A stretch of DNA of 64,000 bases from Blasia pusilla (GCA_050084515.1 CM114272.1:50158001-50222000); one strand, 5' to 3'. Shown: positions 1 through 10,910, counted from the stretch's first letter. Program-made: numbers and translations. The notes: generated by a model not told the origin, from the letters alone.

Positions 1-1085
1 GGGAATGCTTGGTTGATTTACAACCCTATATCATGCTAATACCATTGAAATCCATTTGTTCTAATGAGTAGGACCTCTCTATGTATGAATATGAAATACA
101 CATGTGTGCTTCAAGTTGCACAAAATTATCTCATAGCAGCGAGAGTTTTTGTGATGCTAGCAATGTGCTCTATATTTGGTTATCCCTTGAGATTTTTCTC
201 ACACATGTACCTCAAAAAAATTCCGCATGCACCATTCCTAGCCATGGTAGGTATGGTTCTCTAATTTGATGTTTGTCCTTCTCTATATGGCATAAAATGT
301 TGATGCATATTTGTTATGAGGAGTTGCTATTGAATGTGCCCTTGCTTTATCTACTAGGAGTATTTGTCGAGATGAAATCTTGTAGTATATTTCTTGATAT
401 TGCTTGTAAAGGTCAAGCGAAATATTCAATATGGAATTTTGAGAAAATTTATATATGGACTATTTGGATTTTTGGTTTCCACATAGGTAAAAATAGATGC
501 CATGTCAATGATAGGATGTCTAGTAGAAAATTTGGGATTGAATATTCAAGAATTTTTTAAACAAGTTTACCACATATTAGATTTATGCATAAACCTTGTT
601 CCCCACCACTACCATATCTTCACTAAATATAGTCATTTTGAATCCATGTCGACACTTATTGTTGAAATGCTCATCCATACTACTAGTATAGTAGTAATGT
701 CTCGTATACGGGTGAAAATTGTGCTGAATGTGAATGCAATCCTATCAATCATTCATCCTTTAGAGAACATTCCTCACACATATTACCACTCCATGACTTT
801 TCCCCGACTCTTTCAGAAACTCTTTTCCCTCAAATCTTAGGCCTGTATACGCATATCCAAAGTCCATACTATTTCTTAGTCCATGTACCTTTCTTTGCTC
901 TAGAATCGAGTGAACATCAATAATCCATTGCAAACTCAAAGTCATGAAATTTTCTTAACACTTGTTCAATTGAATCCAATTAGCCTATCTCTAGACTGCA
1001 TAACATGTGCAAAATGAGGTTAAAGAGTAAGTCACCGATTTGAAATAAAATCAAATCAAATCATGCTTGACTATTAATCATGTTG
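1..1085. other. AT-rich DNA upstream of gypsy copy 1, no gene recognised
   Basis: Only short ORFs occur here (up to 112 aa) and none has a recognisable motif. The 5' LTR of the downstream gypsy element should lie here, but I could not align this DNA with the LTR sequences found elsewhere in the window. It may be a diverged LTR or unrelated DNA left after truncation. The segment near 1070-1090 aligns loosely with a degenerate initiator-Met primer-binding site better preserved in copy 2 near 29,524. Confidence 0.5.
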
Positions 1086-1444
1086 AGATCATTGATGACA
1101 TATAGGTTGAGGGGACATAGACGTGTGTGGGATGTCCAGAGTTGAGGATGGTTTATCGATGAGACTATAGATCAGATGATGTGTCGCATCACGCCGCTTG
1201 TTGCCGCATAGCACACGTCTCGGTGAGAGAGTGTAACTTGAGTGCCGCATGTTAGATTGAGTGATTGCGTGATTACTCACGAGATTGAGAGTGATTGTGT
1301 GAGGGGGGCACGAGGGTTATCACGGCGTCCTTTCGAGACATTGAGAGGCAAGGTGGTGGGCCGGAGAGTAGCTCTAGAGGGTTTACGCAGAGTGGCGCGA
1401 GGTTTTGAGGGTCTCCACATGCAGGACCACCTCAACCTCCTTCT

Positions 1445-3430
1445 GTGTCATCTTCAGACGAGGAGGAGAGCGTAGAGGAGTTGAGTAGTGCTTTGCCACT
1501 CACATTGAGTAGTCCAACTGCTTGGGCATATGAGATGGACGACCGGGGTAGAGGACCGCGTAGGTTCTCAAGTGTAGTAGGCACGATAGAGTTGCATGAC
1601 TTCATCGCGGAGTTTAGGAGTTGGTGTGACACACAATGGGCTAGGAACTCTAGAGAGTTCAACCCGTTTATAGCATGGAATGGTATGTTCCAGCATTTAG
1701 AGGGGGCACCCATGGACGATTACCATGAGTTCTCCCACAGATATACCCAAGAGATTGAGGCATGGCGACTCTACTATGACCCACACTATGTGTCATGGAC
1801 GGAGCCGTTCCCAGATAAGGAGGAGGAGTCAGGAGAGGCTATTTCCTCTTCCACTAGTGATGTTTTAGGAGGGGTAACTTGCACTGGAGTAGTTACACCG
1901 TCCAGTCCGGTTTGTCCCAGGTTCAACCCCATGGTTGAGTTCTTTGTTGAGTTGAGGGTGAGCTTCCAGGGGATACAAACGGAGAAGTTGCGGAGCATTC
2001 ACTACTTCCAGAGGCGCCCGGGTGAGAGTTTGTGTGAGGTTTACACTCACCTGCATCGGTTGATCAACGTCACTCAGGGGGTGACAAAGGCTCACGCTAT
2101 CTAGTCATGGTACGTGATGTTGGACCGGACCCTACGGACACGGGTGGGGGTACTTCTTATGAACATCTCACCTATGTTGAGAGATTTTTTTAGGACCTCC
2201 GAGAACATTGAGCGCAACATGGCCAAGGAGAGCGTAGCCACCATGGGTTCTGGGCGAGAGCACTCACGATGGCGTGCACCACCAATGCAGCAACATGGAC
2301 TCCAAGATAGGTCGATTGTGACACCACGAGCTTAGGGAGGATACCGGGAGGCCATGCCACAGAGACCTGCTTCTTCATATGTGGCTCAACAACAGCCGCC
2401 TACGATAACTTGTTGGTCATATGGTGGAGCCCATCATCAACACGATTGCACTCGTTAAGGTCATGGACGTGTGCCTCAGCATGCAGGAGGAGATGGTGTT
2501 GTACCCAGAGGTTATTAGTGTGACTATTGTCAGAGGTATGGTCCTACACGCGCCAGATGTTCCAGTTTACACCATGAGTAACGTCCAGACCGAGGACTAG
2601 AGAGGGCACTAGAGCGAGTAGTCGGTCCATTGGGCCTATAGGTCGTGCACCAAGTGGTCCTATTGGGGAACGAGGAGTTGGAGTTGCCCGACAGGATGGT
2701 GGAGTTTCCCGTGGAGGAGGTAGAGTCCCACCACCTAGACGCATCGAGGAAGACGTCGGGCGTGAGGTTGGGATGGCTACTCACATACAATAGCTACAAG
2801 AGCAGATTGTCGCTATGGTATTGAGGTTACCCGATGCCGGATCCGTGGCATAGACATCATATGGAGCAGCCAGAGATATGGAGGATCGTGATTGGATGTG
2901 TGGGGTTGCCCAGATGGAGGCCGCCGCAGTTGTGACGTGTGGAGCAGCCGTAGAGTTGGATCCACAACAAGGGGAAGCCACGAAACAGACAGTCTTCCTC
3001 AATCTTTCATGTCCAAGGCGATGAGGACCCCATTGATGGGTCTTGATCAGAATTCCCAGAGAGTTGGTGATGTTATTGGTGTGCAAGCACAGAGGGAAAT
3101 GGGAGAAACGAGTGCAACGACTCCTATTGTTGATCCTCAATAGGAGCATGTGTCGAGTATGATGTTGGGGGCGGCCACGATGGTGTACCGTGCTCCGCTA
3201 TTTTCTGCTTCCGATGTTATGACATTGGGAGGTACGCCCGCCGAGGTGTTTTGATTGGCCGCTACGCTATGTGAGCGAGGAGTTGGAGTTCTTGCATCAC
3301 GTTCAGAGGTGATTGTAGAGGAGGTGATGGACCTGCCCTTGGAGTTGATGCTCGGGCTGTCCACGTCAGCTTCATGGCAGGCTGCGGCTGCTAGGATGGC
3401 GGAGATGCCCGCTAGACCCGCGCTGAGTGT
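1445..3430 (+). pseudogene. gag: gag-like region with two CCHC zinc knuckles, copy 1
   Basis: An open stretch of 219 aa (1445-2104) gives an acidic N-terminus and a capsid-like segment containing EFRSWCDTQWARNSREF. A TAG at 2102-2104 interrupts it. Copy 2 has CAG there (QSWY), so this is a single C-to-T stop. Reading resumes with SWYVMLDRTLRTRV. Near 2410 a zinc knuckle reads CWSYGGAHHQHDC, with Tyr for the second Cys. Near 2530 a second reads CDYCQRYGPTRARC, with Pro for the usual His. Nucleocapsid knuckles bind the packaged RNA. The segment from about 2700 to 3430 is the Gln/Ala-rich end of gag and aligns with 30,850-31,500 and with copy 4. Each copy has lost different knuckle residues, so the ancestral protein probably had two complete knuckles. 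Confidence 0.75.
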
Positions 3431-3433
3431 GCC

Positions 3434-3847
3434 ATGGCTTCTCCTGGTGTTGTGTTGCTAGATGATCGAGGAGAGGTCTTCAAGTTGCTGAGTCTCGGAG
3501 GTAGAGCTTTTAGTCCGCCGCACGTCTTGTTGGATTCAAGAGCGCAACCCCTGATGTTGGGGAAAGCGTCATTCAGAGGATTGGGCTTGACGAGAGTCGA
3601 TGTGGAGCGTTGTCCATTTCGGATACATACATCCTTGGGTGGAGCGAGTACCACACAGTATATCACCCGCCATGAGGTCGTGGTGAGGATTTTCCCGGGA
3701 TATCCTACAGATAAGTCGGTGGTGCGAGCCAAGGCGATAGTGACTAATGCAGAGTCCTACTATGTCTTGGTTGGTGGAGAAGTGTTATATCCGATGGTGT
3801 TTTCCCTGGATTATTGGGAGGACTCAACGTCCTACAGACTAGGATAG
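3434..3847 (+). pseudogene. retroviral-type aspartic protease, copy 1
   Basis: This 137-aa frame contains VLLDSRAQPLMLGKA, which matches the retropepsin active-site segment Asp-Ser/Thr-Gly-Ala followed by the flap region. The Gly is Arg here, and copies 2 and 4 read DLGAQPLM and DSKAQPLM, so the shared ancestor was probably DSGAQPLM. The rest (RCPFRIHTSLGG, ITRHEVVVRIFPG, VLVGGEVLYPMVFSLDYW) aligns across all copies. Retropepsins cut the Gag-Pol polyprotein into working units. The frame runs toward the methyltransferase linker after a TAG at 3845. The Gly-to-Arg change should inactivate it. Confidence 0.75.
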
Positions 3848-4363
3848 CAATCAGGTGATGGGCGCCTTAGCTCATTACCCGTTCGATTCATAGGTGCAGT
3901 GATCGAGCGATGGCTAGAAGAGATGGTGACCTTAGCAGCATTTAGTAGTGCCATCACTTGGCCTAGTGATTTGATTGAGGGACATGTCCATGCAAAGGAT
4001 ACTCTCGTTCTTGATATTTCTATGGAAAGGAGTGTCATGGTAGCCACATGAGTTTGTGGAGGAGAGGTACCGCTTTGGGACTTGACTGAGGAGCTTCGAC
4101 GCTTAGCCATTGAGCATGTGCACACCACGTGGAGCGAGACGTTTGCATCAAAGTATGACGGGTCTAAGGAACCCCAAGTAGGCAAGATTGCTGCTATGAC
4201 CTCTTTGGACATCATTTCGATTGTGTGGTGCATCCCAGAGGAGGGTATTTGGGTGTTGGATCTCTTTGGAGGGATCAACACTAGGTTAGCTGTTGTTTTG
4301 CACACTAAAGTGCACGTACATCACTACCTGTATGTGCAGATTGATGATGTTGCAAGGTGCGCT

Positions 4364-5611
4364 GTCGTATAGTAAAATCAACCAGTGTGTAAACTGCTTC
4401 CTCATTAAGTGTTAGATAGAGTTTTATTAGTATTAAATAAATTAGCTTAGGAAAAAGAAATTTCATGTTTAAACCTCTTTATGATGCCTTATGCGGGCTC
4501 AACTTTAGGAAAAGAGGTAATAAATAAAAGATGACTTTATAAAATTAAAGTAGTGAGGTTGGTGCTTTAATGAAAAGCAAAAGTAATCTTGGTTGGTGGC
4601 TAGGGTACTTGGGGTAATTTGAAAAATATCAAGTGGATAAAAGAGGATATTTTGGAAGAGATTAAAGAAAATTTACTTGTGTGAAAATGTGATTGGCTAA
4701 GTCTTGAGAGGAAGCCATGTGGCACCAGATAAGATTAACTCTATTCGTATTCTTTGGATCCCTTGTGAGTATATAAAGAGGAGGGACGTTCAAGGATTCA
4801 TCACCTTTTATTTCACATCTTGAGTCTCTCTTGTCACTCTTGAGTGTATGGCTTTGGGATTGCTTGCTCTTCCAATGAGAGTGGATCACCCCTCTTGGGA
4901 GAGTAACTTGACCATGGTCTATTCTTCGAGAGGTTCCTAGAGTGTGGTGTGTCTGTGATGAGAGGCTTGTCACCTTAGAAGAGTTTAGTCATACTAAAAT
5001 AATGAATGTCTTGGCTTGTTATTTTCCCAATGAGAGTGGATTACCCTTCTTGGAAGAATAATTCACGCCAAAGCCCATTCTTGAAGAGAGTAGAGAATGT
5101 CTGTCAAGCATAGATAGGGATGGAGCACGAGTTATGCCCGACTTTCCTTTCCTCAATCCTTACCATGTCAAGGAATTCTTTGTAGATAGGCACTGGTTCA
5201 CTCGCTATTTAATTTATCACTTTGGGGAGGCGTTCGTGAATCATGTCATACAATCTCCAACTCCGCTGATTCTTCCTATCGTCACATATGGAAGGACATG
5301 GGATTGTACTTTGTATATCCTTATATAGTAATTCATGGATGTCAATAGGCCTACTCGAGTAGGGTTTAACACTAGTTGTGTTATACAAGCTGTACAAGCG
5401 TAAAGTAGTTTATAGGGATTTTATAGTTAGGAATTTTGGGGTCCGATATTATGAAGAAGTGATCGCCTCGGCATTTCCATTTGTGATATCTGTTGTGAGA
5501 GAATGGAGAGTATACATAATAATTTTTTATTGAAAAAGGTCACCTTGCATCGACCACGTCTGCCACAGTTAGAAGGTCCGTCCTTACTCAAAGAAAGGCT
5601 CTCGACACGAC
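4364..5611. mobile_element. LTR-like insertion inside the methyltransferase
   Basis: Methyltransferase homology stops near 4364 and resumes near 5612, so about 1.25 kb is foreign. The insert begins TGTCGTATAG and ends CACGACA, i.e. TGTCG...CGACA short inverted ends as in an LTR. It contains a good plus-strand TATA box (TATATAAAG at 4770-4778). It also holds an imperfect tandem repeat: a block starting near 4852 recurs 155 bp later near 5007, both containing CCAATGAGAGTGGAT. No target-site duplication is legible, so the exact ends are uncertain. A 64-aa ORF at 5134-5328 resembles nothing I know. It is probably a solo LTR of a family not otherwise present in the window. Confidence 0.5.
4770..4778 (+). 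promoter_or_regulatory. TATA box in the inserted LTR-like segment
   Basis: TATATAAAG lies in an AT-rich context and is followed by a GAGGAGGG stretch. This is the expected position of an RNA polymerase II core promoter in an LTR. The functional call is by motif only. Confidence 0.45.
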
Positions 5612-5999
5612 AGTACTTCACTTCACCATGTGGCGTAGTTACGCCTCCGTTTTCCCGACTTGTTGTCTACATCCACCATTCAAGGTTACCAGGGTTCCCT
5701 ATTGAAGGACATTTCATTGTTGGGGGCGCAGGACTTGGAGCGGATAGGGACCACAGACTTGGTCATTATTGGTTGGCCATGTCAGGCCAGTTGAGTGCTG
5801 GACGGGGTAGCGGATTAGCTAACTCTTGGTCTTGGTTATTTTGGGAGATGATGCGGATCTTGCGACACTTGCAAGATCATTAGTTTCGTCCTCCAGCATA
5901 CATTCTGGAGAATATGTTGATTTTAGGCGATTTGAGGTCCCATGTGGTGACAAGTGCACATCATGCGCGCATGGATCGGCTCGGAAGTTTTGTTGGATG

Positions 6000-6640
6000 T
6001 GTCATGCGCATGCACATCACTACATAACATACATCGCTATCAACAACCATACACACAAACATGCACAATCCCATGCTAACTTATGGCATCCAAATAACGA
6101 GACAAGAAGTTCCAAAATATCTCCAATAAATCAAGATCCAAACACTCTCAACACCATAGCTCTCAAATGTGTGCACTCTCACATGTCTCTCTTAATGTCA
6201 AACCAAACCCACTCTCCTAATGAGAGGCTTGGGTTACACACACAAGGCAAGCAAGACCATAGCTCCGTCGCCTCATGCCAAGAGGTTCAACAGAGAATGA
6301 GCTCTCAAGCTCTCTCTCTCCTTGAGGTATACCCCCTTCCCTCTCCCAAGCTCTCTCCTCGGTAACCTATGCTCGTAGGTCACCTCCTTGGCTCTTGACC
6401 TGTTGTAGCGGGTCAAGGGCCACTTCCCAAAGTAGAACGGCAACTCTACCAAACATAGAAACTTACCCAAAATAGTAAGTTTCTCTATATGGCTCCAAAT
6501 GAGCCGAAACGAAGGAGAAACCTGCTCTCTCAGGTTTCCCAGGATCTCAACAGGTCATCCTCGACCTCTTGAGCGTGTCCTCCTCTACTCGCAAAGGCGC
6601 TCTACCAGATCTCTTCGAACTATCCTAAAAAGTTGTGACA
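6000..6640 (-). mobile_element. solo LTR (641 bp, short form) with GATG target duplication
   Basis: In its own (minus) orientation it starts TGTCACAACTTTTTAGGATAG and ends GCATGCGCATGACA. It aligns along its length with the LTR body at 10,913-11,561 and 32,386-33,012. GATG precedes it at 5996-5999 and follows it at 6641-6644. Removing the LTR and one GATG restores the methyltransferase reading (VLLDAAS), which confirms both boundaries and shows that it landed in a then-continuous coding region. No internal element sequence remains, so it is a solo LTR left by LTR-LTR recombination. Confidence 0.85.
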
Positions 6641-7433
6641 GATGCGGCGAGTGTGGGTTCACGTCTTTGGCAGACCAACTTGGTGCCACATGAGGTGTTG
6701 CGGAGGGCTTATGCGAGAGTGGAGCGTCCCTCCGATTTGTTGGTGGATTCTATATTGGATCCAGGCCATCGATCACAGGCAGTGAGGCACCGTTGACTGT
6801 GGTGAACAGGAATGGCATGCCACGAGCAACCTTTCCCACATTGGTGAGTTTTCCCGCTTCTTATGCATTCAAGGAGGCTGAACCTGGCTTGGTTTGGGAT
6901 GACCAGGTACAGAGGTTGGTGGAGCCCAATGCCGATGAGCGAGAGCAAGCGATGGGATTGCCCATAGGAATGACGGCAGTACCGTCACTATCAGAGGCAT
7001 CACAACGTCATGTCTTGGGTCAGACGATGGACCTGAACTGCTTGACATGGATTTTCAGCTTATAAGTAGTTGAGCAGCGTCGTTTGAGGATGTGACAGAT
7101 CACAGCAATTGCGTTGGTGAGCCCCATGTCTACCAAGATGGTTGAGGCACTGGCAAGGGGCAAGACCTGAGGAGATGGATACACCAAGCATGATCGGGAG
7201 AGACACCCTTGGACTTCTTGGGATGTTTTGCAGGTACGGCAAGAGATAGTAGCCACAGCATCAAGCATAGTTCCAAGTACTGCACATGGAGATCATATTT
7301 TGAAGTTGGCTATAGGAGAGAAGTCGAGTTCTGTTGTTCGAGACGTGAGTGCACCATAGCAACCACCTACACCCGCGTCGGAGAGTCCTACCGTAGTCAC
7401 AAGGGAGACTTAGGAGCCACATATGGGCCCTAG

Positions 7434-8430
7434 ATGACACGAGGAGAGCAGCGCCGGATACATCAGTTCCTGAGGAGTAATAGGAGCTATTTTGCATTTA
7501 ACATGCAAGATTTGGGTACGCTGAAGGGTCCAGGGATCCGCATTGAGTTGTCGAGTGACACGCCGATCTTCCAACGACCCTACAGGTACAGTGACATGGA
7601 AAGGGCTCTGATTCAGAGTAGGAGCCAGGACTTGGTTGGAGTAGGACTAGTGGAGATGTCGCATGGAGAGTATGCATGTGCCACTGTCATGCCCGCCAAG
7701 AAGGATGTGCATGGCAACTAGACGGATAGGTGGATGTCTAGAGATTACCGATCTTTCAATCGACAGACGAAGTTTGATAGGTATGCCATGCCCACCCTTG
7801 AGGAGATCTTTGATGCTATTGGGCATGCAAAGGTCTTCAATTTGTTACATCTTGGAGCCGGATACCATCAGCTGCCTATCAGATTGAAGGACAGGCAGAA
7901 GACGGCATTTTGGGGCATCGATCCTCACGGGAAGGATTGTTTGTATCAATGGCGGTTCTTACCATTCGGGTTAAAGAATGCCCCAGCTGAGTTTCAGAGG
8001 GTCATGGATAAGATCTTGGCAGGCCGAGATTTTTCTAGGTGTTATATTGATGTCATCGTTGTCTTTAGCGCCACGGTTGAGGAGCATGAGCGACATCCAG
8101 ATGAGGTGTTTCGACGATTGCAGTTACATGGGCTGAAGCTACATCCAGGCAAGTGAAAATTCTTCTACGATCAGATTGAGTACCTAGGTCATACAATGTA
8201 CCCAAGGGGGCCTTGGTGTACAACAGACAAAGGTAGAGGCTATTTCATGCATTCCTCGCCCTAGAGATGTGAGTCGAGTTCATGCATTCATGGGATTGGC
8301 AAACTTCTATCGACGGTACGTCAAGGGCTTCACTTTGATTGCAAAGCCGCTAACCTTGCTGACCAAGGTGGATCAAGAATGGCACTAGGGAGATGAGGAG
8401 GAGAGAGCATTTCAGCTGCTCAAGGACAAA
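7434..8430 (+). pseudogene. pol: Ty3/gypsy reverse transcriptase, copy 1
   Basis: The RT copies element RNA into DNA. Visible blocks are RIELSSDTPIFQRPYRYS (7534-7590), DYRSFNRQTKFDRYAMPTLE near 7743, then EIFDAIGHAKVF, GYHQLPIRLKDRQKTAFW, YQWRFLPFGLKNAPAEFQRV, the catalytic box CYIDVIVVFS near 8040, and the thumb IEYLGHTMYPRG and GLANFYRRYVKGF up to about 8330. Two catalytic acids are gone: the first Asp (normally LDL) is His in LLHLGAGYH, and YVDD is YIDV. Stops at 7719 (TAG), 8154 (TGA) and 8386 (TAG) plus a frameshift near 8190 break it. RT precedes integrase, which fixes Ty3/gypsy order. Confidence 0.92.
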
Positions 8431-9036
8431 TTGACGTCCGTGCCCATATTGAGGAGACCGATCAGGGGGCATCCTTTCCAGCTGCATACTGATTGGAGCA
8501 TGTTGGGGCTTGGAGCTGTGCTCACCCAACATGACGATGATGGTAGGGAGTTTGTAGTGGCTTTGTACGCTAGTCGCTCAAACAACATTGCAGAGGTGAA
8601 GTATAGCTCATATGAGGGTGAGTGCTTGGCTGCAGTGTGGGTTGTTGCACGTTTCAGGTGTTATCTATTCGGCAACCCCTTTAGCATCATTACTAATCAT
8701 CAGCCACTTAAGTGGTTGATGGAGTCCGAAAAGCTTACGTGGAAGCTTGCAAGGTGGGCTCTTTTAATGCAAGAGTATGATTTCCACGTGGTGCATAGAC
8801 CCGGGACGCTCAACCAAGATGCAGATGATTTGAGTCGTAACCCATGCCCGAGTCAGCGAGATACGACTGGAGCTCGTTGGCATGGTGAGAGTCATGAGGA
8901 GTTGGAGCCAGGATGGCACACGTCAGCCCATTTGGGCTTGTTGGCTATGGAGAGCCAGATTGCTGATACTTCGATGGCGAGGTCTCATGGAGAGTCCTTA
9001 GATGTAGAGGCCGGTGAGGAGACAACAGGTAGTTGA
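8431..9036 (+). pseudogene. RNase H domain of gypsy copy 1
   Basis: This 201-aa open frame follows the RT thumb. RNase H removes the RNA strand of the RNA:DNA hybrid. Seen are FQLHTDWSMLGLGAVLTQHD with the first acidic residue, then ALYASRSNNIAEVKYSSYEG with the second (YEGE), then SIITNHQPLKWLMES where the third acid (normally ITDHQPL) is Asn. The tether QEYDFHVVHRPGTLNQDADD and LSRNPCPSQRDTTGARWHG leads to integrase. The ORF is intact, but the Asp-to-Asn change would impair catalysis. Confidence 0.9.
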
Positions 9037-10345
9037 GACATTCACAAAGATGGAGTGATCTTGGAGTACCTACGTACTGGCAACATCGCGAGCACAGTGG
9101 GTGCTACAGAGCGGGATCGGATCCTTAAAAAAGCCAGACAGTTCCGGTGGGAGGGGACACATGTGTTGCAATTGCAAGTTTGAGAGGATGGTAGAATGCG
9201 TGTAGTGCCTCATCCTTTGCAGAGAGCACGTTTTGTGCGTCATGCCCTCGAGGAGTTAGGTCATTTTGGAGTAAAGCGGACGTACGCCTTGCTCCAAATA
9301 TAGTATTGATGGCGAGGCATGCAGACTGATGTTTAGCAGTTTGTTGCCAGGTGCATGGTGTGTGATTGAGTGCGAGCATCGTTCGATGCTCCAACTCCAC
9401 TGTTGCATCCACTTTCGATCATGGGTTTAGGTTTTAGATGGAGTTTGGATTTTGCAGGACCTTTAACCTATGACGGAGCGCCATAGTCGTTATGTGTTGG
9501 TGATGGTCAAGCACTTCTCGAAGTGGATAGAGTTAGTTGCCTTGCTTGACAAAGCGAGTGAGGGAGTAGCGTATGCCTTCCTAGATCGAGTGGTAAGTCA
9601 TTACGGTACACCAGCTGAGGTGTTGCCAGACCACGGTACAGAGTTGCGTGGGGAGTTTCACGCCTTGTGTGATCAGACGTTGATCGACCACCGCACCACT
9701 TCGCGAGATCATCTTGAGGCGGATGGACTAGCAGAGAGGGTTGTGCAGACGGTGAAGAGAGGATTACGCAAGTATGGCTTGCAGAGAGGTCACTTAGGAG
9801 ATTGGGACCTCCAATTTCCGTGGTTGGCGATGGGATATAGATTCTGCAAGGAGGCATCCTTAACGTATTTCTCACCGTACTTTCTTTTGTATGACCGAGA
9901 GCCAGATTTACCTACGGCCATCCGTCGAGATGTTGGTCAGGTGTTGAACATTTATGACCCTAATGTATGGATACGAACATGTTCTCAGAGGGCTCAGTTG
10001 TTCCGGAGAGTGATGCCCATGGCGTTTGAGAACTTTGCGATTGCGCGGCATCATGATACATTGAGGTATGCGATTATTCAGGGAGGTGGTTATCGACCTA
10101 CTATCCAGAGGTTTCATTAGGGAGACTATGTCTACTTGCACTAGACGGCACCCACGACGTTGGATGTGACTGTAGGGCGCACCATCTTGAGAGTGCGTGA
10201 GGTTTTGCCATCAGGTGTTCTCTTATTTGAGGGACACGATGGTATGGTTTGGAAGGACCATGTGCGTAACTATGCGTTGTGCCATCTTCCGAACATTGAC
10301 GGTACAGTTGATCCGAGCTTAGTAGTAGTTCCTGCAAGCTTGCGA
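9037..10345 (+). pseudogene. integrase of gypsy copy 1, catalytic DDE retained
   Basis: Integrase joins element DNA to the host chromosome. The HHCC zinc domain reads RHALEELGHFGVKRTYALLQ then CMVCD (about 9238-9365), with in-frame stops. The core includes SLDFAGP (first Asp near 9450), then KHFSKWIELVALLDKASEG, VSHYGTPAEVLPDHGTELRG (second Asp) and LEADGLAERVVQTVKRGL (Glu), so all three catalytic acids survive in a 216-aa frame (9470-10,120). After stops at 10,118 and 10,142 comes a basic C-terminal domain, VTVGRTILRVREVLPSG and MVWKDHVRNYALCHLPNI, flowing directly into the PHD finger. This C-terminal position is where chromoviruses carry a chromodomain. Confidence 0.9.
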
Positions 10346-10485
10346 TGTATGTTGTGTGGTTCTGCTCGTGGTGCAAACACTATGCTAGTATGTGATGGAT
10401 GTTCGAGAAGATGATATATGGCATGCTTGACGCCACCTCTCACTAGGTTCCTCAGGGACGATGGATGTGTCCCATATGTACATAG
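10346..10485 (+). pseudogene. PHD-type zinc finger fused after integrase, copy 1
   Basis: PHD fingers (C4HC3) bind two zinc ions and commonly read histone H3 tails. Directly continuous with the integrase C-terminus are RCMLCGSARGANTMLVCDGC (first and second Cys pairs at 10,346-10,357 and 10,391-10,402), then a TGA where Trp is expected, YMAC (Tyr for the zinc-binding His), LTPPL, and after a one-base shift VPQGRWMCPICT and a TAG at 10,483-10,485. Cys spacing and the Trp before the last Cys pair are classic for PHD. The stop and the His-to-Tyr change both fit C-to-T or G-to-A decay. Copy 2 keeps the same finger at 31,971-32,075. The presumed role is targeting integration to marked chromatin; that is inference. 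Confidence 0.85.
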
Positions 10486-10716
10486 AGTAGGTAGTTCTAT
10501 ATTTTGACTTGTTTCTGTGAAATAGATGACAAGAAGGCGACTAACGATGAGGCCACATGAGAGATACTTTGGTGGTGATCTGCAAGTAATTTCAATGGAG
10601 GGATATGGTAAGGTTTTGATCATTCATTGGAAAGCACATCTTACAGTCATGCTTGATTTGGCGTCCAAGTCAAAATCCGCCACCGGTCTTCTTGCTCTTA
10701 GCATCCGAGAGATGTA

Positions 10717-10910
10717 TGTCATGGTAGATAGAGATAGATGGTTATCTGGAGTTAGAGGGACCTAACCACCAGCTAGGGGACGATGGGAGATATTTTGGTA
10801 CTTCTTGTCTCGTTGTTTGGATGCCATGAGTTAGCATGGGATCGTGCGTGTTTGTGTGTGTGTTTGGTGACAGCGATGTATGTTGTGTAGCGATATGTAT
10901 GCGCACGACA
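10717..10910 (+). repeat. first R module of the 3' LTR, copy 1
   Basis: This block begins TGTCATGGTAGATAGAG and ends GTATGCGCACGACA. Its last 127 bp recur almost unchanged at the end of the following LTR (offset 651). The same leading module is present in copy 2 (32,189-32,385) and copy 4 (61,900-62,102, minus), so it belongs to the element's 3' end. Confidence 0.7.

Larger units (their letters stand above)
3848..7065 (+). pseudogene. C5 cytosine DNA methyltransferase domain inside gypsy copy 1, split by two insertions
   Basis: C5 methyltransferases transfer a methyl group from S-adenosylmethionine to cytosine. Conserved blocks appear in family order. Motif I (SAM binding) is VLDLFGGINT at 4253-4282. 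A segment ending ISLLGAQDLERIG then leads to motif IV, DLVIIGWPCQ, whose PCQ at 5777-5785 holds the catalytic Cys (5780-5782). After a frameshift comes GLANSWSWLFWEMMRIL. Motif VI is ILENM (Glu at 5908-5910). The block after the solo LTR begins DAASVGSRLWQTNLVP. The C-terminal motif X block is HVLGQTMDLNCLTWIFS at about 7010-7060. A linker at 3890-4250, shared with other copies, joins it to protease, and RT follows at 7434. The domain is interrupted at 4364-5611 and 6000-6640 and carries stops and shifts, so it is dead. The spacing of blocks I-IV resembles DNMT3-type enzymes, but PCQ is the more widespread motif IV form; class needs phylogeny. Confidence 0.85.

Noticed and set aside
4082-4372. 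Methyltransferase motif I as part of a captured host gene or a separate nested host fragment
   Set aside because: Three element copies have it in the same place between protease and RT, joined by a shared linker, so it belongs to the element.
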